Shown here: positions 1 to 7,983 of the stretch, in pieces
Numbering within the stretch: the first letter of the stretch is position 1
Layout of the letters: the number at the start of each line of letters is the position of its first letter
NCBI GenBank assembly: GCA_026419315.1
Contig: JANZZQ010000004.1
Span: forward strand, 1 to 23,926
Source of the DNA: Armatimonadota bacterium
GTDB taxonomy: Bacteria > Armatimonadota > Fervidibacteria > Fervidibacterales > Fervidibacteraceae
Reading direction: 5' to 3'
Length of the DNA: 23,926 nucleotides
Translations under genes and position numbers: made by a program
The notes under the pieces: model-generated
Told to the model about the DNA's origin: nothing
The model's input: the letters and a program-made list of their open reading frames with translations, nothing else
The model's database searches: none

Positions 1-501
1 CCTCGGGTCATCGCGCATGTAGGCAGCGAGGACATATGAAGCGATGGAGGCAAATTCAATTGCGAGGAAGAGGGTTATCAACTCAATTGCCGAAGCCATA
101 AAGCAAAGGGCGACAACAGCGAAAACAAAGATGCCATAAAATTCAGCCCGAGCGAACCCAATCCGTCGCTCCGCGTAGTCAACAGTCACCAAGGCAACGA
201 GAAGCGCCCCAACGAGGATTGTGAATTTGAAAAAGACCGCTAACCTGTCAGCGGCAAAGGCTGAAGTCAGCCAAACAACGACCCTTTGTGATGACTCAAT
301 TTCAGCGCCGGGCATCGGCAACTTGTTGATCTGCCAACCAAGCAGAACCAGTGCACCCAGAAACGAAAGAATTGTCAATGTTCCGAAGTTTCGCTTCGGC
401 AAGCGCGGGAAAACCATGTCAAGGGTGAAAATGAGGAAGCCGCAGAGCGTCAGCCACAACTCAGGTGCCATCTTCTCCCACAAAACTTGCCAAACTGTCA
501 C
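1..501 (-). CDS. nuoN: NADH-quinone oxidoreductase subunit N (N-terminal part, cut by left edge)
   Basis: Proton-pumping membrane subunit of respiratory complex I. Only the first 167 codons lie in the window. Predicted membrane segments fall near residues 14-32, 41-57, 91-107, 121-138 and 141-160. The stretch starting EFYG at residue 120, followed by a hydrophobic helix with MASAIEL and then YVLAAYMRDD at 156-165, matches the conserved NuoN core (typically EFYxLLLF, ASAxDLLxLFLxLE, YVLAxxxRxD). The start is GTG at 499-501: an in-frame TAG lies just upstream, and AAGGAG (511-516 on the opposite strand) sits 9 nt before the GTG. NuoN is the last gene in most nuo operons, but here it has its own 5' region, with hisB upstream on the same strand. 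The rest of the gene lies off the edge. MrpD/NuoL/NuoM paralogues are possible but fit less well. Confidence 0.85.
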   Translation of the reverse strand, partial: MTVWQVLWEKMAPELWLTLCGFLIFTLDMVFPRLPKRNFGTLTILSFLGALVLLGWQINKLPMPGAEIESSQRVVVWLTSAFAADRLAVFFKFTILVGALLVALVTVDYAERRIGFARAEFYGIFVFAVVALCFMASAIELITLFLAIEFASIASYVLAAYMRDDPR

Positions 502-560
502 CCACTATCACTCCTTGTCTTAGTTTCTTTGGGTTCATTGCGGTTAGCGATCACGAGACC

Positions 561-579
561 GCACCCTCTCAAAGGGTGC
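561..579. other. Short perfect hairpin between hisB and nuoN
   Basis: A 7-bp perfect inverted repeat (GCACCCT / AGGGTGC) around a 5-nt loop. It lies in the 167-bp gap between the end of hisB and the start of nuoN. It could be a weak terminator or attenuator after hisB, but there is no clear T-run on the minus-strand side, so the role is a guess. Confidence 0.3.
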
Positions 580-668
580 TTTGTGATATGCCGAATTTAC
601 GCCAAATTTTGGCTCAATTTCAGTTTGGCAGTAACTTAACCCTTTAGGCAAACGACGCCGTTGAAATT

Positions 669-1259
669 TCAAGCGAGCGTTTCTTTCGTTGATGGCACTT
701 GTTCGGTGATGCGCGGGGCGATAGCGACTGCTTGTCTTAGGGCAACTGCAAGCGCTTTGAAAGCAGCTTCAAGGATGTGATGTTTGTTTTCGCCCGAAAA
801 GACCTTCAGGTGCAGGGTGATACGGGCATTGGTTGCCAGTGCATGTAAGAATTCAGCGGCTAACTCAACATCAAAATTTCCGACTTTACCCTCTCTCGGA
901 AGTTCGATGAAAGCGTTTCCGCGACCGCTCAAGTCAACCGAGCAAAGCACCAATGCTTCGTCCATCGGCACGACAGCGTATCCAAACCTTTGGACGCCTT
1001 TGCGCTCCCCCAACGCTTTGTCAATGGCTTGACCAAGCACGATGCCTGTATCTTCAACGGTGTGGTGGTCGTCAATGTGAGTATCGCCGCGAGCCCAAAC
1101 TGTTGCATCAAACCAAGCGTGCCTGAGGAATGTGTTGAGCATGTGGTCAAAGAAACCGACGCCCGTGTCGACTTGGACTTTCCCTGTGCCATCAAGGTTC
1201 AAGTTGACTTTGACTTTTGTCTCTGCAGTTTGCCTTTCAACTTCTGCCTTCCGAGCCAT
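669..1259 (-). CDS. hisB: Imidazoleglycerol-phosphate dehydratase
   Basis: Catalyses dehydration of imidazole glycerol phosphate to imidazole acetol phosphate in histidine biosynthesis; manganese-dependent and cytosolic. The 196-residue product has the usual length of a monofunctional bacterial HisB, without the HisB-N phosphatase fusion. Family motifs are present: FFDHML at 36-41, the metal-binding DDHHTVED at 63-70, SGRG at 111-114, and GENKHHILEA at 156-165, the second metal-binding motif. The longer open frame upstream (to 1391) is rejected because it would overlap the divergent reductase gene; the chosen ATG has GGAG 11 nt upstream and gives the family's normal N-terminus (MARKAEVER). 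No other his gene is in the window, so it appears to stand apart from a his operon. Identification is secure. Confidence 0.95.
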   Translation of the reverse strand: MARKAEVERQTAETKVKVNLNLDGTGKVQVDTGVGFFDHMLNTFLRHAWFDATVWARGDTHIDDHHTVEDTGIVLGQAIDKALGERKGVQRFGYAVVPMDEALVLCSVDLSGRGNAFIELPREGKVGNFDVELAAEFLHALATNARITLHLKVFSGENKHHILEAAFKALAVALRQAVAIAPRITEQVPSTKETLA

Positions 1260-1375
1260 TTCAATCACCGCTCCAATTTTAGCAAACTCTATGCTGAGCG
1301 AAGAGTTTCGGGGCGAAGATAAGAGGGCTAAACTTTGCAGGGCACAAAATTCCGTTTGGGAAGGAGTGGAAAACG

Positions 1376-2176
1376 ATGGCTGAAGTTTCAACCATAGCGG
1401 GTGAAAGGCAAGATCGCTCCTGGTGGGTGAAGCTTGGAAGCACCAGAATTATCGTCCCGAGACTATCCTTTGGCACCGGCACCTACGGGTGGGGAGGTTC
1501 GTCGGCTCAAACTCGGCTGGGTTTTCGCGAGTGCGTCCGTTTGCTATTGACGGCTTACGAGCACGGCATAACCTGGATTGACAGCGCTGACCAATACGGT
1601 TCACACCCCCATGTTCGCGAAGTCCTGAAAAGCCTTGACAGGGAAAAAGTCATCGTCACGACGAAGTTGACAGCGCGAAGCGGGGAACAGGCAAGGCAAG
1701 ATATCCAGCGCTTTTTGAAGGAACTTGACACCGACTACATTGACATAGTGCTGATGCATTGCGTTGTTGACTCCAATTGGGCGGTAACGATGAGACCTGT
1801 GATGGACGCAATGAATGAAGCGAAAGAACGAGGGATTGTGAGAGCGGTTGGTGTGTCCTGCCACAGTATTTCTGCATTGAAAACTGCAGCAACTCACCCT
1901 TGGGTTGATGTGATTTTGGCGCGCCTGAATTACGACGGCATGAATATGGACGGCAAACTCAACGAGGTTTTGCTGGTTTTGGAAACCGCAATTCGCAACG
2001 GCAAAGGCGTTTACGCCATGAAGGTTTTCGGTCAAGGCGGGCTGAGAAGGGACCCTGAAAGGGCAATCCGTTTCGTATTCGAATCGGGAATCCCAGCCGC
2101 TACCATCGGCATGGTGAGCGAAGCCGAAGTGAAGCAGAATGTGGCAATTGCCAGAAAACTGTTTCCGGAAGGCTAA
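1376..2176 (+). CDS. Aldo/keto reductase family oxidoreductase
   Basis: NAD(P)H-dependent oxidoreductase of the AKR (beta/alpha)8 fold, 266 residues, cytosolic. The catalytic tetrad is visible: Asp69 and Tyr74 in DSADQYG, Lys97 in VIVTTKLTA, and His128 in IVLMHC. The C-terminal part (IGMVSEAEVKQNVAIARKLF) resembles the end of bacterial AKRs related to the MocA/YhdN groups. Start ATG follows GGAAGGAG with about 9 nt spacing. It is divergent from hisB across a 116-bp intergenic region and ends 5 bp before the convergent membrane-protein gene. There is no Fe-S cysteine cluster of the kind found at the C-terminus of the longer bacterial AKR-ferredoxin fusions. The substrate cannot be told from sequence. 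Confidence 0.88.
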   Translation: MAEVSTIAGERQDRSWWVKLGSTRIIVPRLSFGTGTYGWGGSSAQTRLGFRECVRLLLTAYEHGITWIDSADQYGSHPHVREVLKSLDREKVIVTTKLTARSGEQARQDIQRFLKELDTDYIDIVLMHCVVDSNWAVTMRPVMDAMNEAKERGIVRAVGVSCHSISALKTAATHPWVDVILARLNYDGMNMDGKLNEVLLVLETAIRNGKGVYAMKVFGQGGLRRDPERAIRFVFESGIPAATIGMVSEAEVKQNVAIARKLFPEG

Positions 2177-2181
2177 CAGAT

Positions 2182-2913
2182 TTACTGCCACAAATTCCCC
2201 GTTGACAAAAAGTAGATCAGCCGGGCGAGCAGGTAAACCGCGATCAAGCCGAGAAAGGCTTTGGAGCGGGGGAAACCGAAACTTCGTCGTAATGAGGCAA
2301 AGATGTGAACAAATGTCGCCACGCCTGTTAAGAACCACAATGCCCCACGCCATAAAATTGCCCACAGCAAGTTCTCAGCAATGGGGTAGCCCTGAACCAA
2401 GTCAAGCAACGCAATAACCAAATCTGAGCGCCAATTTGGCAACCAAAGCCAACACGAAATGCTAAGTGCCTGTAGAAGCCTCCAAAATAGCAGCCAGCCT
2501 GCAACCGAACCGATTTGCCACAATTGAGAAGTTGAAAGTGAGCGATTGAAACCCCAAACTGTCAGGCTCAAAGCCAACCACAGGGAAAGCCAAGCCAAAA
2601 GGCTTTGCAAAGTCGTTCGGGGAAAATCCGGTTTGGGGCGATAAATTTTCGCTTGATATCCGAGCCTCCTTTGAACCGCTAAAGGGAGCAACTGAGTTGG
2701 GTTAGGGTTGACAACTTTTCCGGTCTCGCCATCGTAGAAAAGAACTCGCACAGCCGCTTGACGGGATGTGAACGGCGATGCGAGTTCAACTCTCGCCAAA
2801 GCGGAGATGATCCCCGTTGCGAGAACAATAACCGCAGCGATGCCCAAGTTGAGAGCGATGGATTTGCGGAAATCTTTACGGTCCTCGCGAACAGTCCGGA
2901 TTTGAACCTTCAC
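2182..2913 (-). CDS. Multi-pass membrane protein of unknown function
   Basis: I do not recognise this 243-residue protein. It has a basic N-terminus, a hydrophobic segment at about 22-42, a polar extracytoplasmic-looking stretch of about 55 residues, then hydrophobic segments near 103-123, 134-154, 182-202 and 220-238. Such a layout is seen in Yip1-like and other small integral membrane families, but no diagnostic motif was found. The start is GTG at 2911-2913, overlapping the stop of the upstream TPR gene (GTGA), with GGAGG 9 nt before it inside the TPR gene, which implies translational coupling. It is the last gene of the DUF4446-TPR-membrane operon. Confidence 0.7.
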   Translation of the reverse strand: MKVQIRTVREDRKDFRKSIALNLGIAAVIVLATGIISALARVELASPFTSRQAAVRVLFYDGETGKVVNPNPTQLLPLAVQRRLGYQAKIYRPKPDFPRTTLQSLLAWLSLWLALSLTVWGFNRSLSTSQLWQIGSVAGWLLFWRLLQALSISCWLWLPNWRSDLVIALLDLVQGYPIAENLLWAILWRGALWFLTGVATFVHIFASLRRSFGFPRSKAFLGLIAVYLLARLIYFLSTGNLWQ

Positions 2914-3581
2914 TCGCTTTGACCTCCTTCTATCCCCTTCAGCGAAGGCGGCGAAGGGCGTTGTATTTGCTGTTGCTGGAGCTTTCGGGCGGTATTGTAG
3001 GCATCAAGGATGCTCCATGTCCAAGTGCAGAAAGCGAGCAACCCGGCAAGCAAAAGCAACAAGATTTCACCGGTGCTTGCTTTTTCCAGTTGCTGCTGAA
3101 TCTGACTGGGAGTTGGCATTATGGTTGCGCTTCGGATTTGATGGTAGAACTGCAGAAAATACCCAAGCGAAACCAAAGTGACAACGCACATGGCGATGCC
3201 TTTGAACCACTGTTCGTTGTAAACTTGTCCAGCACCCGGTAGAATCGCTGAAAGGATCACGGCAACGTTGGGGTTTTTGGGGAGGAAAGGAACTTCCTCG
3301 GGGACAGTTGGGGGATTAACTTCAAGCAAAGTTAGTGCGAACTTCTCCTCGGCGGAATGGCGACTTGAGTCCAGTTCCCGAGCCTTCTTGTAGCACTCAA
3401 GGGCAGCTGACAAGTCCCCAACTGATTTGTACACATCGCCCAGCAACTCGTGTATTTCGGCTCTCTCCGGTGCTTTTTGAAGTGCCTGTTCAAGCAACCT
3501 TCTGGCTGCCAAAAAATTGCCCTTAGCTCGTTCCGCATTCGCTTGGGTTAAAAGGCGTTCAACCTCGTCATCCAAGAGCAT
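2910..3581 (-). CDS. TPR protein with C-terminal membrane domain
   Basis: A 223-residue protein in two parts. Residues 1-85 hold two or more tetratricopeptide repeats (for example LLEQALQKAPERAEIHELLG and ALECYKKARELD), which mediate protein contacts. After a Pro-rich linker comes a membrane module with the sequence ILPGAGQVYNEQWFKG and a following hydrophobic helix, then a second helix ending WSILDAYNTARK. LPGxGQxYNxQxxKG followed by DAYxxA is typical of the TM2/DUF5683-like small membrane domains. ATG start has a G-rich site (AGGGGG) 8 nt upstream. It begins 4 bp after the DUF4446 gene and overlaps the next gene by 4 bp. Function unknown; a membrane scaffold is plausible from the domains. 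Confidence 0.78.
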   Translation of the reverse strand: MLLDDEVERLLTQANAERAKGNFLAARRLLEQALQKAPERAEIHELLGDVYKSVGDLSAALECYKKARELDSSRHSAEEKFALTLLEVNPPTVPEEVPFLPKNPNVAVILSAILPGAGQVYNEQWFKGIAMCVVTLVSLGYFLQFYHQIRSATIMPTPSQIQQQLEKASTGEILLLLLAGLLAFCTWTWSILDAYNTARKLQQQQIQRPSPPSLKGIEGGQSE

Positions 3582-3585
3582 CCCA

Positions 3586-4092
3586 TTATCCCCCCTGATG
3601 ACCGATGGGTTGTTCCATCGCTTGTCGGATGGCAGCCGTTTCTTCCTCGGACAGGCGGTGAGGCGAGTTGCCTTGAATTACTGGTTTTGCGTAGCAGCGC
3701 GATTCTGTGCGCCCAAACAACGAAGTGATGACAACTCCGTTCCCTTGATTGTCCAACAGGGCAACGGAAAAACTTTGCTGACCGGCAACGTCCTCAAAAG
3801 CGTCGAAGCGAACCAAGCCGACCCGTTGCAAGCAGCCCTGCAAAAGCGAGTGCAACTTTTCCACACGTGTTTCCACTGATGCCAAAAGAGTTCTGTTTTC
3901 CTCTTGCTTGATAAGCAGCTGTTCCAACAGCTGGTCCAAGGAACGTTTTGAACCCTCCGGGACCAGCCGGTTCAATAACCTCATTAGGCGGTTCAATTTG
4001 AGCGAAAGGGCTAAGACCCAAATTGTCAAGAAAAAGACCACAGCAGCGCAACCGAGAACAAGTGGCATTTGCCAATTCTGCAACTCCATCAT
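3586..4092 (-). CDS. DUF4446 family protein
   Basis: A 168-residue protein with one N-terminal transmembrane helix (about 9-31), a coiled-coil-like stretch (about 45-88, rich in Leu, Glu and Gln) and a conserved C-terminal domain. That domain carries the DUF4446 signature VGLVRFDAFEDVAGQQSFS followed by ALLDNQGNGVVITSLFGR, then ESRCYAKPV. In Firmicutes DUF4446 genes often sit near parB/soj, but no chromosome partition gene is visible here; instead it leads an operon with the TPR and membrane proteins. Two adjacent ATGs are possible starts; GGGG lies 5 and 8 nt before them. Biochemical role unknown. Confidence 0.85.
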   Translation of the reverse strand: MMELQNWQMPLVLGCAAVVFFLTIWVLALSLKLNRLMRLLNRLVPEGSKRSLDQLLEQLLIKQEENRTLLASVETRVEKLHSLLQGCLQRVGLVRFDAFEDVAGQQSFSVALLDNQGNGVVITSLFGRTESRCYAKPVIQGNSPHRLSEEETAAIRQAMEQPIGHQGG

Positions 4093-4226
4093 TTCGTCCC
4101 CTTTCCGTAAGGTTTCGCACCGTAAAATTTTTGGCGCATGAACAGGTCAAAAAGCAAGATGGCAAACTTCAAATTGTAGCTTGCGCCAACTTTCGCAAAT
4201 ATAAACAGTGTCAAGGGGGTGAAAAG

Positions 4227-5075
4227 GTGCCATTGGCTGACCTGCATATTCACCTTTTGCCGGCGGTGGACGATGGTCCCCCTGATTGGGAAACGGCCGA
4301 ACAGATGTTGAGAATTTTAGCTGAAAACGATGTCAAAGTTGTGGCACCCACACCCCATGTCTGGGAACAGGACTGGCAGGGGATTGAAAGCAGACATCAA
4401 GGTTTGTCAAGGCTGGCTGAAATGGCCGCACAACTTGGGGTCAAAGTGATCAGCGCTGCCGAAGTTTGGGCTACACCCGACTTGCCCGAAAGATGGGATA
4501 AAGTGCTGCCTTTAACCTACGCGGGCAACGGCAAGTATTTGCTCGTTGAGTTTGACGTCCCGGAAATGCCGCTTTACACCGAATGGTTTCTGTTTCAACT
4601 GAAAGTTCGGGGGATCACCCCGATAATTGCTCATCCCGAGCGCTACTTTTGGGTTCAAGAGGATGAGCGGAACTTGTTTCGGCTTTTGTCCAGCGGCTCC
4701 TTGTTACAGGTCAGCGCTGACACTTTGCTGCATCCAGAGACACCGGCAGGCAAATTGGCTTTGCGGTTGATCCGAAACGGCTTAGCGGACCTTTTGGCTT
4801 CCGATTGGCACAAACCAAATTCACCTTACCCTTTGGGGCTTGTGGTGCAAAAATTGAGAAGCACCCTTAGCGAAGGCGAGATAGAGAGGTTGGTTTGGAC
4901 GGTGCCGCTCAAAATTATCTCAGGGCAGAATGTCCAGCCCGCTTGGCAACGAAGCCCTTTCAGGTTCGAGATTCAAGCATTCATTTCCGGGGCTGAACAC
5001 CCAACTCAAAAGCGACGGTGGTGGCGGTTCCTGACCTTTTGGCGAAGGGAAGGTGAAAGTAAGTGGCGGAAATAG
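4227..5075 (+). CDS. PHP-family tyrosine-protein phosphatase, CpsB/YwqE type
   Basis: Metal-dependent phosphatase expected to dephosphorylate the tyrosine cluster of the adjacent BY-kinase and so regulate capsule or exopolysaccharide assembly. The 282-residue product carries the PHP metal ligands: His7 and His9 in ADLHIHL, DDGP at 15-18, His44 in PTPH, Glu79 in SAAEVW, His136 in IIAHPERY, and Asp193/His195 in SDWH. This set and the order match CpsB/YwqE rather than histidinol phosphatase. Start chosen as GTG at 4227, 5 nt after GGGGGTG and placing the first metal motif at residue 5 as in the family; the open frame extends further upstream but would overlap the divergent DUF4446 gene. The C-terminal tail (about 255-282) is basic and Trp-rich. 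Its stop overlaps the start of the kinase gene by 13 bp. Confidence 0.88.
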   Translation: MPLADLHIHLLPAVDDGPPDWETAEQMLRILAENDVKVVAPTPHVWEQDWQGIESRHQGLSRLAEMAAQLGVKVISAAEVWATPDLPERWDKVLPLTYAGNGKYLLVEFDVPEMPLYTEWFLFQLKVRGITPIIAHPERYFWVQEDERNLFRLLSSGSLLQVSADTLLHPETPAGKLALRLIRNGLADLLASDWHKPNSPYPLGLVVQKLRSTLSEGEIERLVWTVPLKIISGQNVQPAWQRSPFRFEIQAFISGAEHPTQKRRWWRFLTFWRREGESKWRK

Positions 5076-7270
5076 CGGCAACGCAACAGCCAGAAGCAAT
5101 GGAGGAAGCAATTGACCTAAAACAACTCCTGCGAATTTTGCAGCGGAGATGGATGGTTATTGTGGGGGCGGCACTGCTATTTCCACTTGCCGCTTTAGGC
5201 TACTTGAAGACAGCACCCCGCATCTACGAGGCTGTCAGCATCATAAGGCTCCAACAGGAAATGCCGATCCCTGTCTTGACGGGCGTGTTGATGCCAGCTT
5301 CACATCCCCAACCACAGATTGACTTGAAAACGGTTGAGCGGCTCGTTTCAACGCGGATAACCGCTCAAGAAGCAGTGCGAATCTTGAAGAGGAAAAACCT
5401 CAAGGCGTTAGAGCAATTGGTGGGGGCAAATTCAACGCTTCAGGGTGCGTTGAGTATAGCCAACAAAGAAGCCATCAGTAAGAACAGGTTTGACGAACTT
5501 GCCGTGAATGCCGTCTTAAAGGCCATCAAAACGAAAGCGATCGAGCCGGACTTGGTAGAAATTCGGGTCAGACATCCTAACCCAGAAATTGCAATGATGC
5601 TTGCCAACAGCGTTGCGGAAGCGATGGTTCTGAGATTCAGACGAGAGGCTCAAAGGGTTGCGACTCAGGAAAGACGATACATTGAACAGAGCCTGAAGAC
5701 CTTGGAGAGGCAGCTGAAGGATTTGGAAGCGCAGATTGCTCAGGAAAAGAAGCGGCTCGGTATCATTGACATCCCTAAAGAAACGGAAGCGCTTATCACT
5801 GCGTTGCGAACTTACGAACTTGAACGGCACAACGCTCAGGCTCAAAGGGATGCTGCCACTGCAGAAGTTAAGCGAATCAAGGCGCAAATTGAAAAAGAGC
5901 AACCAATCGTTTCCGTTGATGTGCTCAAGGAAGACCCGCTGTTTAAGCAAATGAGAGACCAACTTGCAACTCTGGAACTTGAGAGGGCGAAACTCCTCGC
6001 TTCGTTTACTTCCGAGCACCCTGAAGTCCAACAGGTAGAGGAACGAATTAGTGCCTTGCGGGAAACCCTTACAAAGCAAGCGAGACGGCTTGTCAAAGAA
6101 CGAGAAATAGCACCCAACCCAGCCTACCAACTTCTCTACCAACAACTCGTGACTGCCGAGGCTGACAGGCTTGCTGCAGAAGCGAGGTTGCAGGCTCTTG
6201 ACAGGTTTTTGCCTGAGTTACACAAGCGTCTGGAGAGGCTGCCGGAAAACCAACGCCGGCTCAGTTCACTTCTGAGAAAGGCACAAGCCACTGAACAAGT
6301 TTACACGAACTTGCTGATGCGCTTAGAGGAAGCACGAATCCGTGAAGTCACAAAGACGGGTAACTTGGTGATCGCGGACCTCGCCCCTATCCCCTACGAG
6401 CCAGTATCACCTCGCCCGCTATTGACACTCTCACTTTCGCTCGTCTTAGGCTTAATGTTGGGAGTTGTAGCCGCTTTTGTAGTTGAAGGTGTCAGCGAAA
6501 CAGTGACGACCGTAGAGGAAGTTCAAGAAAGGCTCGGAATTCCTGTCCTGGCAAGTATTCCCAAAACCCGTCCCGAACTGACGCACCAACACATTCTCGA
6601 CCTAATGGCGTCTCGTCGCTCTGCCGCTGAAGCGGTGAGGTCATTGCGAGCCAACCTGAAATTTCTGAGCAGGGAGAAACCTTTGAAGGTTCTGCTAATT
6701 ACGAGCACAACCCCCAACGAAGGAAAGACCTTCCTGGCAACAGCGTTAGCGATTGCGTGGGCTCAATCGGGTCACAAAACCGTCTTAGTTGACTTTGACC
6801 TTCGCCGACCTCAGATTCACGAGCGCCTCGGTTTGAACAACGATAAAGGTTTGAGCAACCTTTTAGTCGGGAGCTCAAATCTTGATGAGGTTATCCAAAG
6901 GACACCGCTGAAAAACTTGAAGGCGATAACTTCCGGTCCTTTGCCGCCAAATCCGGCGGAGTTGTTGGATAGCGAACAAATTGGTCAAATTCTAAGTGGC
7001 TTGAGGGAGCGAGCCGAAATAATCATATTGGACACGCCTCCCATCCTCGCCTTCTCCGACACTTCCCTGCTTGTCCCTTACTCCGATGGTGTTATTACGC
7101 TCATTGTGCCAGGACAAACTTTGCGACCGATGCTTAGGCAACTTAAGGAACAAGTTGCGCTGGCACAAGGTCACCTGATTGGCGCAGTCTTCAACAAAGT
7201 CGCCCCTACCCATAGCGGTTACTATCGCTACTACCGCTACTACAGCCGCTACTACGGTGTGTCGGAGTGA
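5063..7270 (+). CDS. Fused polysaccharide co-polymerase / tyrosine kinase (Wzc-like BY-kinase)
   Basis: Inner-membrane protein that controls exopolysaccharide chain length and autophosphorylates on tyrosine. Of 735 residues, about 12-100 form a Wzz domain including the first membrane helix (about 29-48); about 190-440 are long coiled coil; a second helix lies near 452-477; the rest is a bacterial tyrosine-kinase domain. Walker A is TSTTPNEGKT (547-556), Walker A' VLVDFDLRRP (574-583), Walker B ILDTPP (655-660). The last 16 residues (720-735) contain eight tyrosines, the usual autophosphorylation cluster. Start is GTG at 5063 with AGGTG about 7 nt upstream, inside the phosphatase gene; an ATG at 5099 is an alternative. 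The 3' end overlaps the convergent comB gene by 19 bp. No glycosyltransferases or Wza/Wzx are in the window. Confidence 0.93.
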   Translation: MAEIAATQQPEAMEEAIDLKQLLRILQRRWMVIVGAALLFPLAALGYLKTAPRIYEAVSIIRLQQEMPIPVLTGVLMPASHPQPQIDLKTVERLVSTRITAQEAVRILKRKNLKALEQLVGANSTLQGALSIANKEAISKNRFDELAVNAVLKAIKTKAIEPDLVEIRVRHPNPEIAMMLANSVAEAMVLRFRREAQRVATQERRYIEQSLKTLERQLKDLEAQIAQEKKRLGIIDIPKETEALITALRTYELERHNAQAQRDAATAEVKRIKAQIEKEQPIVSVDVLKEDPLFKQMRDQLATLELERAKLLASFTSEHPEVQQVEERISALRETLTKQARRLVKEREIAPNPAYQLLYQQLVTAEADRLAAEARLQALDRFLPELHKRLERLPENQRRLSSLLRKAQATEQVYTNLLMRLEEARIREVTKTGNLVIADLAPIPYEPVSPRPLLTLSLSLVLGLMLGVVAAFVVEGVSETVTTVEEVQERLGIPVLASIPKTRPELTHQHILDLMASRRSAAEAVRSLRANLKFLSREKPLKVLLITSTTPNEGKTFLATALAIAWAQSGHKTVLVDFDLRRPQIHERLGLNNDKGLSNLLVGSSNLDEVIQRTPLKNLKAITSGPLPPNPAELLDSEQIGQILSGLRERAEIIILDTPPILAFSDTSLLVPYSDGVITLIVPGQTLRPMLRQLKEQVALAQGHLIGAVFNKVAPTHSGYYRYYRYYSRYYGVSE

Positions 7271-7983
7271 GTGCGAAGTATGGCAGCGTGCTGGCTGAAC
7301 CCGTAAACTTGAGGGACCACAGAAACCAAATCGACTTGAGCGCACCAGTAGACATCTTCCTTTAAGCCGAGAGCCAGCAATTCACGCCCGTGCAAACTCT
7401 TCGCAAAAATTTCGTCGAGTCTACCCTTAGGCCTGACAGGTGCTTCTTTGACCGTGAGACCAATTTTTTCGGCGATTGACCACCCTGCGGCGACATCTTC
7501 CGTCGCCCAATCATCGCCGTGACCGTAAACTCCCGACGCAACAACAACCACAGGTCGGTTTCGCTCATTGGCCAACTCCTTTGCAACTTTCGCAACGGCG
7601 GTTGCATTTACGGTTGAACCTACCAAAATTGCCGACGCACCTTGACAAGCCAAAATCCTCCTCGCACCGGTTGTTGATGTGAAAATGACCCGCTTTCCGG
7701 TGAGATTTTCCGCTTGCCGAATTTCTGTCGGGCTGTTGCTGAAATCGAAACCTTCAACCTTAACACTGTTGCGTTCACCAACGAGCAAAGCGTCGGGCAT
7801 TTCGCGTTTCAGTTGCCAAGCCTGTTCCACTTCGGCGACGACCCAAACTTCGGACACGCCGCGCTCAAAGAGTGACGCCAAAGTGGCACTCGCCCTCAAT
7901 GCGTCAACAACGATTGAGATCGCCTTCAATTCATTCGCAAGTTGACAACCCCGTTCTCCAACAGCGATGTAAACTTCAGCCAT
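7252..7983 (-). CDS. comB: 2-phosphosulfolactate phosphatase family protein (ComB)
   Basis: ComB hydrolyses 2-phosphosulfolactate to sulfolactate in coenzyme M biosynthesis; many bacteria without coenzyme M also carry homologues whose substrate is unproven. The 243-residue product shows the family motifs in order: VVDALRAS (25-32), GER at 69-71, GFDFSNSP (78-85), TSTTGARR (102-109), GSTVNATAVA (122-131) and TEDVAAG (151-157). The ATG at 7981-7983 is chosen because it overlaps the upstream stop codon (TGATG), with AGGTGAT a few bases before it; in-frame GTG and TTG codons directly upstream are weaker. It is coupled to the DgoD-like gene and overlaps the kinase gene tail-to-tail. No comA, comC, comD or comE is present. 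Confidence 0.88.
   Translation of the reverse strand: MAEVYIAVGERGCQLANELKAISIVVDALRASATLASLFERGVSEVWVVAEVEQAWQLKREMPDALLVGERNSVKVEGFDFSNSPTEIRQAENLTGKRVIFTSTTGARRILACQGASAILVGSTVNATAVAKVAKELANERNRPVVVVASGVYGHGDDWATEDVAAGWSIAEKIGLTVKEAPVRPKGRLDEIFAKSLHGRELLALGLKEDVYWCAQVDLVSVVPQVYGFSQHAAILRTHSDTP

Noticed and set aside
1260..1391. Upstream extension of the hisB frame by 44 codons
   Set aside because: It would overlap the divergent reductase gene, has no family match in that part, and the shorter ATG has a ribosome site and the normal HisB length.
7220..7255. TAC/CGC repeat-like run at the end of the kinase gene as a DNA repeat
   Set aside because: It is the coding sequence of the C-terminal tyrosine cluster, a normal part of this kinase family.
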